The position numbers were made by a program, and so were the translations under genes. Positions 23,398 to 35,221 of a stretch of 64,000 nt of DNA are shown here, piece by piece. The stretch spans positions 62,001-126,000 of the forward strand of contig JAJSOM010000026.1 in NCBI GenBank assembly GCA_023052935.1. The letters are read 5' to 3'. Each line of letters starts with the position of its first letter. The stretch's first letter is position 1. Origin of the DNA: Piezodorus guildinii. Taxonomy: Eukaryota; Arthropoda; Insecta; Hemiptera; Pentatomidae. The notes beneath the pieces were generated by a model. That model saw only the letters and a program-made list of their open reading frames with translations, had not been told where the DNA came from and did not search any database.

Positions 23398-23408
23398 TAT
23401 TCTGTCGA

Positions 23409-24114
23409 CCAGTGTAACCTTGTTGAGGGTAAGTAAATGAAATAATAAAAGAGAGAACATGGATAAGCTTATATTAATTAAAATAAAACAAAATACTGTT
23501 TATAATATGCAAGGTGGTGATTCTTTCTATCCCTGATGACTTCCTTCCCCTCTCGTCTGTGATGTTCCTTCTTTCCTTTAGCGACTCCTACCCCTTGCGA
23601 CAATTTTCTACTATTTTCTGTGATTTTCCTCGATTCCTTTTGATTTTCCTCGATGAAGTGCGATTTGAGAACAATAAGACACATCTGCGACCACCAACTT
23701 AATTAAACACCGCCTATACTGGCGTGTGGCTCCATTAACTCCCTCTTTCACAATCCCAGAATGCCCTCTGCCCAGTGGTCACTTAACAGCTGTTTCAAAT
23801 TGAATAAAACAATTGAGTGTAGCGCTTGCACATAATAAATCACAAAATAAAACAAATAAAATTACAAATGGAGAAATATAAACATAAAACTATTTCAATT
23901 CTTAACAAAAGATAATGAACCAAAAGAACGTTAAATCTATAAAACGTCATTAATCCATTCGGAAACCCAAGAGAGATGAGGATGGTTTCGCCAGTAAAAA
24001 TGAGAGGAAACAGATTTATGATGTATTTATGAGGAAACAGAATGTTCTTAATTTAATTAGTACATAATTTTCTTAAAATCTCTAAATTAATTTATATTGC
24101 TTTTTATTTCTCAG
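23409..24114. other. Sequence between the second non-LTR element and the extra terminal exon
   Basis: Short frames on both strands lack family signatures. The last 70 bases are a copy of the intron tail before exon 2. The counterpart is 40451-41140. Confidence 0.5.
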
Positions 24115-24311
24115 GAAGGAAATACTGATGAAGATAAAGAATTTATTCTCAGACAGGAATATGGAAGGATTTTTCAAGATTACATAAAGTCTCAATGGAT
24201 AGTGCAAGACCTCGACTTGTTATTAGACTAGCTGAAACCATCTCTTTTTACACCGATTCAACTATTGCCCGATCTTGTGAAATTGATGTTAAAAAGTCCT
24301 GTCCAAGTTTA
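24115..24311 (+). pseudogene. Extra copy of the terminal exon, broken (unit 1)
   Basis: A third-generation copy of exon 2, with its own intron tail and CAG acceptor ending at 24114. It begins in frame with the EGNTDEDKEF version. One G is missing at the codon after the conserved Trp-Ile, which brings a TAG into frame at 24229-24231. A C is also inserted later in the Ile-Ala-Asp region. Its upstream flank matches the region before 41141 in unit 2 and its downstream flank matches that after 43058, so it may be a hybrid formed by deletion between two such copies. If spliced to exon 1 it would give a truncated protein. Confidence 0.75.
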
Positions 24312-24342
24312 AAAAACAGTAATAAGTTATTTTATATTGTTA

Positions 24343-24432
24343 TGACTAGCATAACAGCCTTATACACCCAAGGTGCCCACAGAAAATTTTTTAATAGGAG
24401 TGAACGTCCTTAGTTATACCGTCCTTCGGATG
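24343..24432 (+). mobile_element. Internally shortened SINE remnant, unit 1
   Basis: Starts with GACTAGCATAACAGCC and ends with ACCGTCCTTCGGATG, then stops abruptly at an acidic ORF on the other strand. It directly follows the broken terminal exon at 24115. Confidence 0.65.
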
Positions 24433-24640
24433 TGTATAACTGTAAAGCTGTAATATAGCTGTATATTATATTAAAGCGTGCTTTAAACATCGCTCTCTTA
24501 GACTTATCTGTAGTATAAATAAAACCTAGTTCACTAGTATTTTTAATGTTCTCATAAAGATCTTTCAATTCGTCCACTAAAATTTCTAATTCAAGTTCAT
24601 CGCTTTCGGAATCAGAACAATTATCAGTTTTGGGCGGCAT
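24410..24640 (-). CDS. Hypothetical acidic ORF next to a SINE, unit 1
   Basis: A 76-codon minus-strand frame. Residues 8-33 are strongly acidic (a run of Ser, Asp and Glu, then Leu/Val/Glu), followed by a mixed helix-like part rich in Lys, Phe and Tyr. The last seven or so residues come from the SINE at 24343, so the original frame probably continued elsewhere. A 75-base piece of the acidic region is repeated at about 24794-24868 in degenerate form. No family is recognised. It could be the start of a gag-like retroelement protein or a stray exon; expression is unknown. Confidence 0.25.
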   Translation of the reverse strand: MPPKTDNCSDSESDELELEILVDELKDLYENIKNTSELGFIYTTDKSKRAMFKARFNIIYSYITALQLYTSEGRYN

Positions 24641-26124
24641 AGTAGATTACAATTAAATTTTCAATAAAATACTAAACTTATTATCAAAGAAAAATAGTCC
24701 CAATCAAAATAACCTACTGAAAATAAATTATAATTTAACAGCTGATTGATAAGGCGTAGTAATTAATCAAAGCGGCCAACAAAATATTAAGAAAAGATCT
24801 TTCAATTCGTCCACTAAAATTTCTAATTTACGTTCATCGCTTTCGGAATCAGAACAATTATCAGTTATTGGTTATTGTTATTATTATTATTGGTTAAAAT
24901 GTTATCTTATACACAAAGTTGTATAAGATAATGAAAGATATCAGAAGCGGGTAAAACTAAGTGATTGTTGTAGATAATAACTTCTTAGTTAGACTGTTTA
25001 GTCTGACTCACTTTTTTTTTTCTACTCTAACTTTATTAAAACTCTGCAAATTATTACATAATGGTTTATTATTTCCAAATAACAATATTGGTGTATAACT
25101 GTTCATAAGGCTGTTGATAGGCAATTAAGTAATATGAAAAGCACTAATTCAAAGCATCATATCATAACACTACCACTGATTTCAAAACTCAATATCTGAG
25201 CTAGTTGTAAACCAAATTCAATGATTCTTTTTTCATTTGGTCCAAAATTTTTTTCGGGTAATAGCACTGGGATCTCCTGGAACCCTGATTTGCTATCCAC
25301 CTGTGAACGGCAAAGTTTAGTTCTCTACTTCTCTACTTTTCTCTATCGTCAAAAATAACTGAGTTATGAATGTATTTATGTGAAAAATTTCTATTTTTTT
25401 TTTCTCTTTTATATAATTATTCGCTTTTTTTTTTTTTTTTTTTTGGTTAAAAAACACTAATACATTTTTTTCTATCTTCAAATATAACTGAGTTATTGAA
25501 TAAAATACTTTTAATCGTCCGCCATTTTAAAACTAACCAGCTGATATCAACGTCTAGGTGTTAGGATCATCGTTGAATGGACTAATATCTTTGTGGCGTA
25601 TTTAAAAAAAAAAATCGGTCCAGTAGTTTCGGAGAAATGCCGCGGACGGCGGACAAACGGATTTTTTTTTTATTCGTTATTGGGATTCTAGGTATCTTGA
25701 AACGTAAGCTCTCAAATTTTGAGCAGACGCAATTTTTGTTTTTTTTTTTTTTTTGGTCGATTACAAAGGTTGATTATTGAAAATAATAGGAAAAAACTTG
25801 TTAAATTGGTTTAAACAACGTAGGTAAGTGAATGTCTTGTATTGGAGGCAACATATTTTTTTTTTACTTTGACTTTATTCAAACCTTTCAAAATAAATAG
25901 TATCCACAGGATAAAAAACGCGAGACGCCATATTACGCCGCCATTTTGGTCCAGCTCTTCCTCCATTTTCAATTCCTCTCCCTTCTAATCTAATATCAGA
26001 TCGTATATTGATTTAGTAATCTCTAATGAGATTCATGTTTGTTTTTTTTTTGTTTTTTATAATTGATCCACTATGTTTTAGTATCTATCTAGTTAAATAT
26101 TTTTTTACTTTCACTTACCTATAT
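24641..26124. other. Non-coding stretch before repeat R, unit 1
   Basis: Contains the degenerate repeat of the acidic ORF segment, several T-runs, and a CCAGTAGTTTCGGAGAAATG/GGCGGACAAACGG stretch like those in many arthropod dispersed repeats. No gene. The counterpart is 43581-45045. Confidence 0.5.
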
Positions 26125-26246
26125 ATGTAGTATATACAGTAAGGAAAATATAGCGATCGTGAAAATTATCGAATTCCAGTTTTCAGCAGAAATAAACGTT
26201 TTAGGACCCCTTGAGTACAAATAACCAAGTCCCGCGAAAAGTTCTA

Positions 26247-26291
<45 letters not shown>

Positions 26292-26531
26292 ATGTGGTAA
26301 GTCTAGGACGAAAACTAAAAGTCGTACGGAACTGAAATTTCATATTGAAGACAATATACTCCCGATTTATTACACCAACAAGCGGCTGACCGAAACTGCT
26401 ACTTTACACTATGCATTTTGCACCTTCCAAAAATGCATTCGCTACATCCATGTAAAATTTAATAGGCATTAATATCAGGTAGGTTTCATTTCGATTGAAA
26501 TATCTTGCAGGGCTCAAATACCGAAAAAAAA
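26125..26531 (+). repeat. Dispersed repeat R with (GT)n tract, end of unit 1 into unit 2
   Basis: The start resembles 45046 and, more weakly, 19540 and 27470 (ATATACAGTAAGGAAAATAT, then GCGATCGTGAAAAT). A (GT)n tract follows at 26246-26284, then the stretch that serves as palindrome spacer in unit 1. It is non-coding and the family is unknown. The truncated retrotransposon at 27594 inserted into another copy of this repeat. Confidence 0.6.
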
Positions 26532-26697
26532 GAAAGAAGAAATATCTATTCTGAAGTACCTTTAATTTCTTAGATTCCAAAAAAATAACCATATCATCTT
26601 AGTAGCATTGATTAGGAACGGCTAAATATACAAGTTGAACGAATTTGATGATCAACTTAGAGAGGGAAAGGAGGGAAAGTATTTTTTAGGTAAATGA

Positions 26698-27246
26698 CGT
26701 GGCATGTTTTTTAGGTAAGTACCGTTTTGGAATTAAAAAAAGACGTGCAAAGATATCGCAATAATTTTATTTTTATATGAAAGCCTGTACCTTAATCTAC
26801 TTTTCTACATAATTTCCATGAATTTTTAGGCACTTCACATAACGCGGCACTAGTTTTTGAATACTCTCCTCAAAAAATTCTGCCGCCTGAATTGTTAAAC
26901 GACGTTGACGAAACGTGGGTGGCCTGCTTTCTGCCTCTTAATGGGACAATCAATGCTACCATTTGTTTCCTGCATTTGAAGAAACACCTGTGTGGTCGGC
27001 GTCTTCAAGATGAAAACGAAGTCAAAACATTTGTAATGCAGTGGTTAACAAGTCAGGCGGCAGAATGTTTTGAGGAGGGTATTCAAAAACTGGTGCCGTG
27101 TTATGACAAGTGCCTCAAAATTCATGGAAATTATGTAGAAAAGTAGATTAAGGTACAGGCTTTCATGTAAAAATAAAATTATTGCGATATCTTTTCACGT
27201 CTTTTTTTAATTCCAAAACGGGTCTTACTTAAAAAAACATGCCTCG
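26698..27246 (+). mobile_element. Fold-back mariner derivative, unit 2 (internal deletion)
   Basis: The same element as at 9087 but 549 bp long. About 140 bases of the central transposase region are lost after the DETWVA codons. The frame then continues into the C-terminal end and a stop at 27146, so an 84-codon fused frame remains. The inverted repeats are kept. Confidence 0.85.
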
Positions 27247-27593
27247 TATTTTTTCCCTTAAAAAGTAATATCGATGTATAATATACCATTGGAAAGGTAT
27301 AGACTTTAGACAAAAATGTCATCATATTTAATATGTTATATTAAAGTTGTAGTAGGTAATAAAAAGTGACGAATTAAGTGATTAATGCTTCCTCACAGCT
27401 ATACTGTTTTAATATTTTCAACGAAAGTTTTATTAATAATGCTTTTATCTTTCCCTTCCTTGTTTATGAAATATACAGCAAGGGAAAGTATTGCGATTGT
27501 GAACATTTTTTTATTCCAGCTTTCAAAGGAACGGTTTTAGGGTCCTCTGAGTCCAACTAACCAAGTATCAGTCCCACCAAAAGACCAAGGTCT

Positions 27594-28917
27594 TCTTCTT
27601 CTTTATCTTCCTCTTGGAGCCATTAGAGGGGCCTCGATCCAGCGCTGCAGTTATCCCGGTCTACGCTGAGTCGTTTCATTTCTACAGGGGTTTTGTCCCT
27701 GTTAATCCCAATCCTCTGGACCATATCCTGATAAAAAATTCTAGGTCGGCCACGTGGTCTTCTTCCTGTAGGTCTGGCTTCCAGTGTCCTTCTGGGTTCC
27801 CTCATTTCGTCCATGCGGCAGACATGACCAAACCATTTTAATTGTCAGTTTTCCATTATCGTCTTTAATGGTGGTACCTCGAGTTGCTCTCTGATTCTAT
27901 TGTTCCGGACACAATCTCGCCTTGTCTTTCCCGCTGCTCTACGTAAAAATTTCATTTCAGCAGCAGTGATTCGGCTGATATGTTTGTCGAGCATCCCCCA
28001 ACTCTCGCCTCCATATGTAAGCACTGGTAGGTAAATGGCTTTATAGATGTGCATCTTAACATCTCGCCCTACTTCACGGTGTCCTATTATACTATTGTTG
28101 ATCTGGTAGTACACCTGGTTCGCTTTATTGATCCTATTTCCTATCTCTTGGTCAATTCTGCCAGACCTATCTATAATGGTTCCCAGATAGTTGAATTCAT
28201 TTACCACTTCTAGGGACTTCCCATTGCATACCATTTCAACATTTTCTTCTTCATTCCGTGAGAGAACCAGAATCTTACTTTTGGAGTCGTTGATGGACAT
28301 TCCCTTACGCAATAGTTCTGCCTCCCATTCCACCAGAGCTTGTTGCTGCTCTGTTTTGTGTCCGCTAATAGAACAATGTCATCGGCATATAGGAGGCATT
28401 TCACCAGAACTGTCTGCATCTTCCATTTTCCTATTTCAGTCCATGCCGTTCTTCGCTTGCAGACTTTATGGATCTCGTCCATCAGAATCAAGAAAAGGAG
28501 AGGGCTAAGACTGTCCCCCTGTCTGACTCCTCTATCAAGAGGAATGATTTGGATTCTCTACCATTGATTCTGACGACTCCCTTTGCATTTCTGTGTGTTG
28601 AATGGATTGCCTGCATCAAATCTGATGGTACATTCTTTGCAGCAAGAGCATTCCATATTTCATATCTAGGCACAGAATCGAACGCAGCTTTGAGATCCAG
28701 GAAAGCCTCATAGATACTTTCATTTCTGTCCCAAACCTTTCAGAAATGTTTCTAAGCACAAAAATATGGTCTTCCCGGGCGGAAGCCCGCCTGATCCTCT
28801 TCGAGTTGATTTTCCACAATACTTCTCAATCTTCTCTCAAGGATAGAGGTGTACATTTTATAGGCTACGGACAGCAAGCTAATTGGTCTATAATTCACGC
28901 ATACGGTCCGTGTGTGT
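27594..28917 (-). pseudogene. Truncated non-LTR retrotransposon with target duplication, unit 2
   Basis: The same insertion as at 9970, inherited with the unit: ACCAAGGTCT flanks it at 27584-27593 and 28918-28927. The longest open part (27845-28333) spans the region after YADD through the C-terminal GKTRRDCVRNNRIR segment and lacks the 3-base insertion of the palindrome arms. It keeps an extra 12-base stretch after the SDRG segment near 28545. Frameshifts separate this part from the upstream palm region and the downstream tail. Confidence 0.85.
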
Positions 28918-29574
28918 ACCAAGGTCTGTGTGTCGTAAATCTAGTACGAAGAGGAAAGGTCGTACGAAACTGAAATTTCATATTTAAGATCAGTTTTTGG
29001 CACGTACCAGGTAGAGAAAAACTCCACTCAGACTCTAATCCAGTTGCAATCCTTGCTTCCTCTTCAATTCCTGATAATACACGAATAAACTTTGGTATTC
29101 ACGATGCCAATGGGTATTTTCTCTTCACGTATTTTTCATCTATATTATCTCACAGCTAATTTTCTTGATGTATTAACTAATACAGTTGTAAATTCCAATA
29201 AATGAAAAAATGAAGCACCTTTAATTTTATAATTAAACCCTGATCACTTATTACGATTGGTAGAAAACAGCTTAATATAAAATTTGTACGAATTTAATAA
29301 ACAACTAAAGGATAAAAGAGCAAAATATTTTTTAATATAAATTTTTGGCTTTTGAAAATGAGAGCTGCAACATAGATGTATAATATACAGTTGGGAATTG
29401 AAAGGTTTTAGACAAAATATTATAATTATAATTGTAAAAGCTAATTAAGAGTGATGAAAAGTCGATAAAACTAACTGATTTTCGTTGATAATAATATAAT
29501 AGATTAATTAATAAAAGGTATATTTTTATTGTAACTCAATGCAATTTGTTCTTTAACAATTTCCATCTTTAAAT

Positions 29575-29845
29575 CTTACTCGCCGTTTAAGGCTACTTCA
29601 TCACTCACTTGACAAACGGTCAAACCTTCTTCTTAACCACAAAAGGCTCATCTACATGACTATTATAACACCAATCTGGACTTACGGAGTAGAGCTTTAT
29701 GGCTCTACTAAACCATCAAATTCTTCAATCCTTACAATCCAAAATCCTTCGAAAAATCCTCAAAGCTCCTTACTTTCTCACGAATAAACTTATCTTTAAC
29801 TTATTAACTTCTTTTTCAGACTCACTACTAAAGAATGCTGCCAAT
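29575..29845 (+). mobile_element. Jockey-type fragment (b), unit 2 (internally deleted)
   Basis: The same fragment as at 11940, but with about 200 bases lost after the THKLI-equivalent position near 29795, so the LARTRYQ and RRRLIRR parts are missing. The deletion junction is shared with the left arm (about 6380-6410). Confidence 0.72.
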
Positions 29846-29994
29846 GGGCAGTTTCTCTTCATTTTTATTACTTTTTTCAGTCAAATTCATAATTTTTTCA
29901 GTCAATTTCATGATTTCTTGTACCCATTTTATACAGTTAATTTAATGAGGTTTTGCTACCAAGAACTTAACATTTTGAATAAATCATCTTGTTG

Positions 29995-30365
29995 TTCATC
30001 CATTTAACGTCATTTTATGTTACTGTTTTAATCCGACGGTGCAGCGGAAGTCTTGAGTTTTGCCTATCCAGGTTTACTTAAGATCTTTTACGAGTTCCAC
30101 CTTTTAAAACATTTAAGAGTCATCAGTGGTGCAGTGGCTAGCATAACATCCTTCTATCCACTAGATCGCGAGTTCAGAACTGGTAGATGGCCATTGGATA
30201 CTTTTTTTATGTTTTCAACTAAATTCATAATTGTTTACATCTCTTTTAAAGGACGAAATAAACAAGGATTTTTTCTCCCTAAAAAGAAAAATAGGGCCAT
30301 CTGCTGTTTTTGAATTTGCGAACTTAAGCATAGAAGGCTGTTATACTTCACTACTTCACGGGTGA
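29995..30365 (-). mobile_element. tRNA-derived SINE with nested SINE head, unit 2
   Basis: Same structure as at 12545. A long open frame across it (30053-30313) is shared with the left arm and has no protein meaning; it reflects common descent of the two copies. Confidence 0.7.
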
Positions 30366-30958
30366 CCCTTGATGCATTCAAAAAGGTGTTAAGGATTAAT
30401 ATGCCCAAGGTCACGGGTTCAGACCCAGCAAGAGGTCTTCGTTTTTTTAAATATTATAATATGACTATATTTGAATATTTTAAATATGACTGAAAAAAGC
30501 TATATTTCATGTATTTTATCATTATTCAGCATATTTACTTGTTGTATTTCATACAGTTGCAAATTTCAATAAAAACATATTTAAAAAACAGAAACGATCG
30601 GTTAATTAGTCAAAATTAAAAGACCAGAAAAGCTACTTTACACCATGCATTTTGCATCGTTTTACGATTTTCTCGAATACGGCTCCAACGATTTTGATTT
30701 AACTCTTTACATTAATGTGAAATTGAATAGACTTTAATTTAATGTCGGGTTTATTGTATTTGACATAATATGACAGGGTTTAAGTCATATATTTTTAAAA
30801 TTTCTTCCTCTAAAGTAATTTTAATTTTATTGGTTAATAATAATGGATCTTTGCATCGATAACAACCGGACAAATATAAAATTTGAACCAATTTTATAAC
30901 CAAATAAAGGAGAAAACAAAACTATATTGAGGATGTATAGTCGACTGTTCAAATTATT

Positions 30959-31144
30959 GTAGGATGAAATGATCGGAATTCAGTCGTTCTTTTTAAATAT
31001 TTTAATTTTGCCGACGTTTCGGCTCAAACTTATGAGCCATCATCAGGGCATTACTGAGCCATGTCAAACATAAACCTATATAAAAATCGACAGAATTAAA
31101 ATATTAAAAATAACGGAGAATTATGGGGATTATTTCATCATACT
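30959..31144. repeat. Fold-back element F3, unit 2
   Basis: Counterpart of 13509 with the left-arm type of sequence (TATGAGCCATCATCAGG). Confidence 0.75.
31009..31050 (-). ncRNA. Hammerhead-like core in fold-back element F3, unit 2
   Basis: The same 42-base arrangement as at 5141 on the opposite strand, with the UGCC/GGCA pair intact. Confidence 0.22.
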
Positions 31145-32519
31145 AGAAACAAAATATTTTTCCTACAAACAAAAATAGTAATATATATGTTTAATATATC
31201 GTTGGGAGGCTAAATATATCTGAAAATTATTACCTAAGATACAATTTTGTAGGAGGCAATTCAGGGTGACGAAAAACGAATACAATTTAGTGATTATTGT
31301 GGATATTAATTTATTATTTTCTTATGATCTATCTTCTTTGACTATTTTAATGTTTCTGTTCCATGGGCTGCTTCCAATTTTATAAAGCCGGAGATTTTAG
31401 TCTCAGATTTTTTAAAAAAGTTATATTTTGAATCTAAGAAAAATGAAAAAAAAAAACAACATATTAGGCTGTTATTAAATTTTAAATTATCAATTAATGG
31501 TTAAGCAATAGTTATTTATGATATTATTTGAAGAGTATAGAATTTTTCATAATTTCTAAGATTTTTCTCAGAGAGGTCGTGCCATAAAGATAAACAAGAG
31601 TTATGACCTACAATAATCCGTTTACCTGACACAGAGAATTCAGGTACCAACTTTAAAGGATTTGCTAGGTTTGGGTCGCTAATAAAATTTTATTGCTCCA
31701 GCCGGTCAACTTAAAATTCTATTTCTGTCTTCCTAACTAAGATCCAGAATGTCTTGTAGCCAATATTTTGCTATTACCATAACATTTCGTTAAATAGTTC
31801 AAATTTTCCTCAAAAATTTCTAGATATCAGCAAGTTAAACATTTATCAATACAGAAGCATTTCAGTACTCCATTTCAAAATAAAATCTGTTATTGGCAAT
31901 ACCTTTTCTCAGTAACTATTAAGACTCCATATAACTGTTATTTTACAAGTTAAATCCACTTTAAATTAGTTTTTTATACTTATCTTAGCTGGAAAATTAG
32001 TTTCTGTGATATTAGCAAAATAAATATAAACTTTTTTGATTAATTTTTATTTTTTCTATAAACAAAATGTATTATTGGTATTACTTAATCTTGGCAACTA
32101 TTAAAAGTTAACTATTAAGAGAAAGGCTCCGGTGCAGTACAATCCGCGCTCCATGCTGATTAGACAACATCCACCACGCGATGACATTGTTGGAGACTGG
32201 TGCGTTAGCTTTTAAATTTATTTTAACAGTCTAGATAAGTGAAATTCGTGAGTTGTCGGAACAAGATTTTTTATTTATATTTACTAATAATAAGATTGGC
32301 GATCTAGTAAAAAATCTGAATGGTTTGCACTGATATAATATTATAATGAGCATCCTTTTTGAGGAGCTGCATATATTTATAATATATATCATAACACTAT
32401 TTATATGATTAATGTTTAATTACCATAAGCATCAATAAAAATATTCCTACTAATTTCCTTCAAATCGTTTGATTTTCCAAAATTTTTACCTGGGAAATTG
32501 TTTGATAACGGGATGAATT

Positions 32520-32681
32520 CCCATTGGCCCAAACTAACCCTACCCCCCTCTCTTCAACCCCCCCTCACTTTCCTTGGTTTTAGGTACAAAGAAGTACAGA
32601 TACCTCCTTAGACTCACTCTTCTCAGGATAGTCTTCGCTCCAGAATATTCTTCTCAGGACAGCTCTACAGAGGAAGAAAGG
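32520..32681 (+). promoter_or_regulatory. Candidate 5' non-coding exon or promoter (unit 2)
   Basis: The unit 2 counterpart of the block at 15055, with the same C-runs, the TTCTCAGGA repeats and the AGAAAG/GTAAGC donor-like end. It lies about 2.5 kb upstream of exon 1 at 35222. Confidence 0.22.
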
Positions 32682-33504
32682 TAAGCTTGCCATATTTAGT
32701 GTTTAATTTATGTTAGATTCTAGTATTATAGCCTTTTATTGAGTATATGTATATATACACATATATAGGGAGAATGTAGGCATACTTTACTATTTTTCGT
32801 TGATAATAGTTATCTATATTTAATTATTATATAGAAATAATTAAATATTATCGTTGTTGAACATGAATATCTTTAACTGTTGCACGGCTCCTCTAAATAA
32901 TATAAGCTATTCATTCTTCTTGGCCTCTTTCCCATTTTTAAAATTCGCAATGAGGATTTCTTTGTCCTGCAATGAGTTCTGGGCGTCCATGTTTGAAGCG
33001 TACCTCAGAAGAAGCGCTAGGGAAAACTTAAGAGCAGTTATTTAATTTTCGGGTAATAGAATCAAACCCGGCTATAAGAAATTCAAGAATTTTGATTAGA
33101 GAATATAAAAACAAACTTTGCATAATTTTTGGAGTGAGGTTTTTATTTAAATCTTATTCTTAGTATTTTTAATTTTTGTTTAGAATCAATAATTAATATT
33201 TAAATTTAAATATTCTTTTAATGATATTTAATCTGAAATCCAGATAAAAGTCGATAGTAATTTATTAGATAAAATCGTTATCTACAAATCAGAAGCCCTT
33301 TCTCTCATTTTCACTATATATACATACATATACAGAGGGAGAGTATGGTAGTGGAGTGTGAACATGCTTTACTGTTTTACTTAGATAGTGGCCATCTAGT
33401 TATAAATATATCTATTTTACCAAAATAGTTAAATATTATCATTATTATAAACTTTAAAAACTTGTAGGATCATGCTTTTAGTAGTACTTTTTATGTATTT
33501 TATA

Positions 33505-33687
33505 GGTGATGAGGAGTCAGTTGTTTTTTTGTTTAAATATTTTAATTTTGCCGTCGTTTCGGTTCATGCTTGTGAGCCATGATCAGGGCATTACTGAGCC
33601 ATGCCAAAGCATAAACTCTCAGTTTATAATAAAGCATAAACATTTATAAAAAGCATAAACTCAGTTTATGCTTGGACATGGCTCAGT
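33505..33687. repeat. Fold-back element F2, unit 2 (one end lost)
   Basis: The right arm and adjoining 420 bases are deleted. The junction near 33687 joins the element directly to MITE-like sequence. Confidence 0.75.
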
Positions 33688-34078
33688 ATTGAATTACCGA
33701 ATTTTCTATATTTCTTCTCATTTATTATTTTATAAACAATGTTTAATTTCTTAAAATAGAGTTTCTACATTAAAAAAAAAAATGTTTTCATATGATGTGA
33801 AAGTTATATTTGTCTGTTTTGCTTTAACTTAATCATTCAGTTTTAATTATAATATTTATTGAGATTATAGGATTTTTTATTAAGTAATATTTCAAATTAT
33901 CTATATTAATTTTCAAAAAATAAGCTTTCGCCCTCTCCCGCTGCTGTCGTAAACTTTCTCGAGACCTCGCTATCACGATATTTTACCTCCTCTACACCTG
34001 CCTCCATCTAGCACTGCCTTTATCTACTGACTGGTACAACAAGACGTTCTGGCGTAGCTATCACCGTTCAACAATGGC

Positions 34079-34585
34079 GGCCACGCTATACGGTGAGAAT
34101 ACAGGTGGGTGTAGGTGAGGTGAGATTTGGTGAGAGTGAATTATCATACTTTCAACACATTATAATTAATATTCAATTACCGAATTTTTCTGTATTACAT
34201 CATCGTTTATTAATTTTTTATTAATTATAAATAATGTTTAATTTCTTAAAATCTAGTTTATACATTTAAAAAAACACGTTTTCATGATGTGGATATTACA
34301 CTTGTATTGTTTTAAAACTGTGTATTCTATACAAAAAAGATTGAAGTAAAAAAAAAAAAAAAAAAAAATTAAACTTGTTTGTTTTGATATGACTTTAACA
34401 TTTAGTTTTTTTAAAGTAATATTATAGGATTTTAAAAAAATTAATATTTGATGTCACTATCCAATTTTTTTTTTTAATAAGCCTTCCCTCCTCTCCCGCT
34501 ACTTTCGTCTACTCTCACAAGACCTCGCTATCATGATATTTGACATCACCTACACATACCTGTTTTCTCACCGTGTAGCGCTGCC
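34079..34585 (+). mobile_element. MITE-like element M2, unit 2
   Basis: Copy of 17032-17534, with GCTATACGG at the left end (also seen in the left arm). Confidence 0.66.
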
Positions 34586-34813
34586 TTGACAGAGTAAAGA
34601 CACTTGATAGGTGTTGACTCCTTGAATACTCTATCAAAGAACAATATTGCGTTTATTTCAAAATTATTCGATCATTGAAAACACATTAGCTATTTTGGAC
34701 CAATCTTAAGTCTTCTGCTTTCACATAATATTTTATTATTGATTTATTTATTATTTAATTTTTCTCCTGTTTTTGTGATATAATAATTTAATTATGATGT
34801 CTATATATATCGT

Positions 34814-35043
34814 AGGTAGAAATAATCGAGAGTCAGTCGTTTCTAATATTTAAATTTTTCCGACGTTTCGGCTCAAACTTGTGAGCCATCATCAGGGCAT
34901 TACTGAGCCATGTCAAGCATAAACTCCGCAGTCTAGACTTGACATGGCTCAGTAATGCACTGATGATGGCTCACAAGTTTGAGCCGAAACGTTGGCAAAA
35001 TTAAAATATTAAAAAAAAAACTGACTCCCGATTATTTCTACCA
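34814..35043. repeat. Fold-back element F1, unit 2
   Basis: As at 17763. One arm reads AAACGTTGG instead of AAACGTCGG. Confidence 0.8.
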
Positions 35044-35068
35044 ACAATAATTTCTTCAGTCGACTGTA

Positions 35069-35069
<1 letters not shown>

Positions 35070-35153
<84 letters not shown>
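35070..35153. repeat. (CT)n and (TA)n microsatellites, unit 2
   Basis: Same position as in unit 1. The TA tract is interrupted once. Confidence 0.9.
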
Positions 35154-35160
<7 letters not shown>

Positions 35161-35221
35161 GTCAGATAAAAAATGTTTTCTGATTATTAATAAATTTTTA
35201 ATTATTTCCAGATAATTCAAA

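Larger units (their letters stand above)
8725..26335 (+). repeat. Direct repeat unit 1 (17.6 kb)
   Basis: The offset to unit 2 is 17611 bases, measured from the spacer start (8725 versus 26336). The unit carries a complete host gene (18178-21339), a second broken terminal exon (24115), the fold-back mariner, both truncated non-LTR elements and all three fold-back loci. It lacks the RTE-like insertion of unit 2 and the Jockey-clade insertion of unit 3. Confidence 0.93.
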
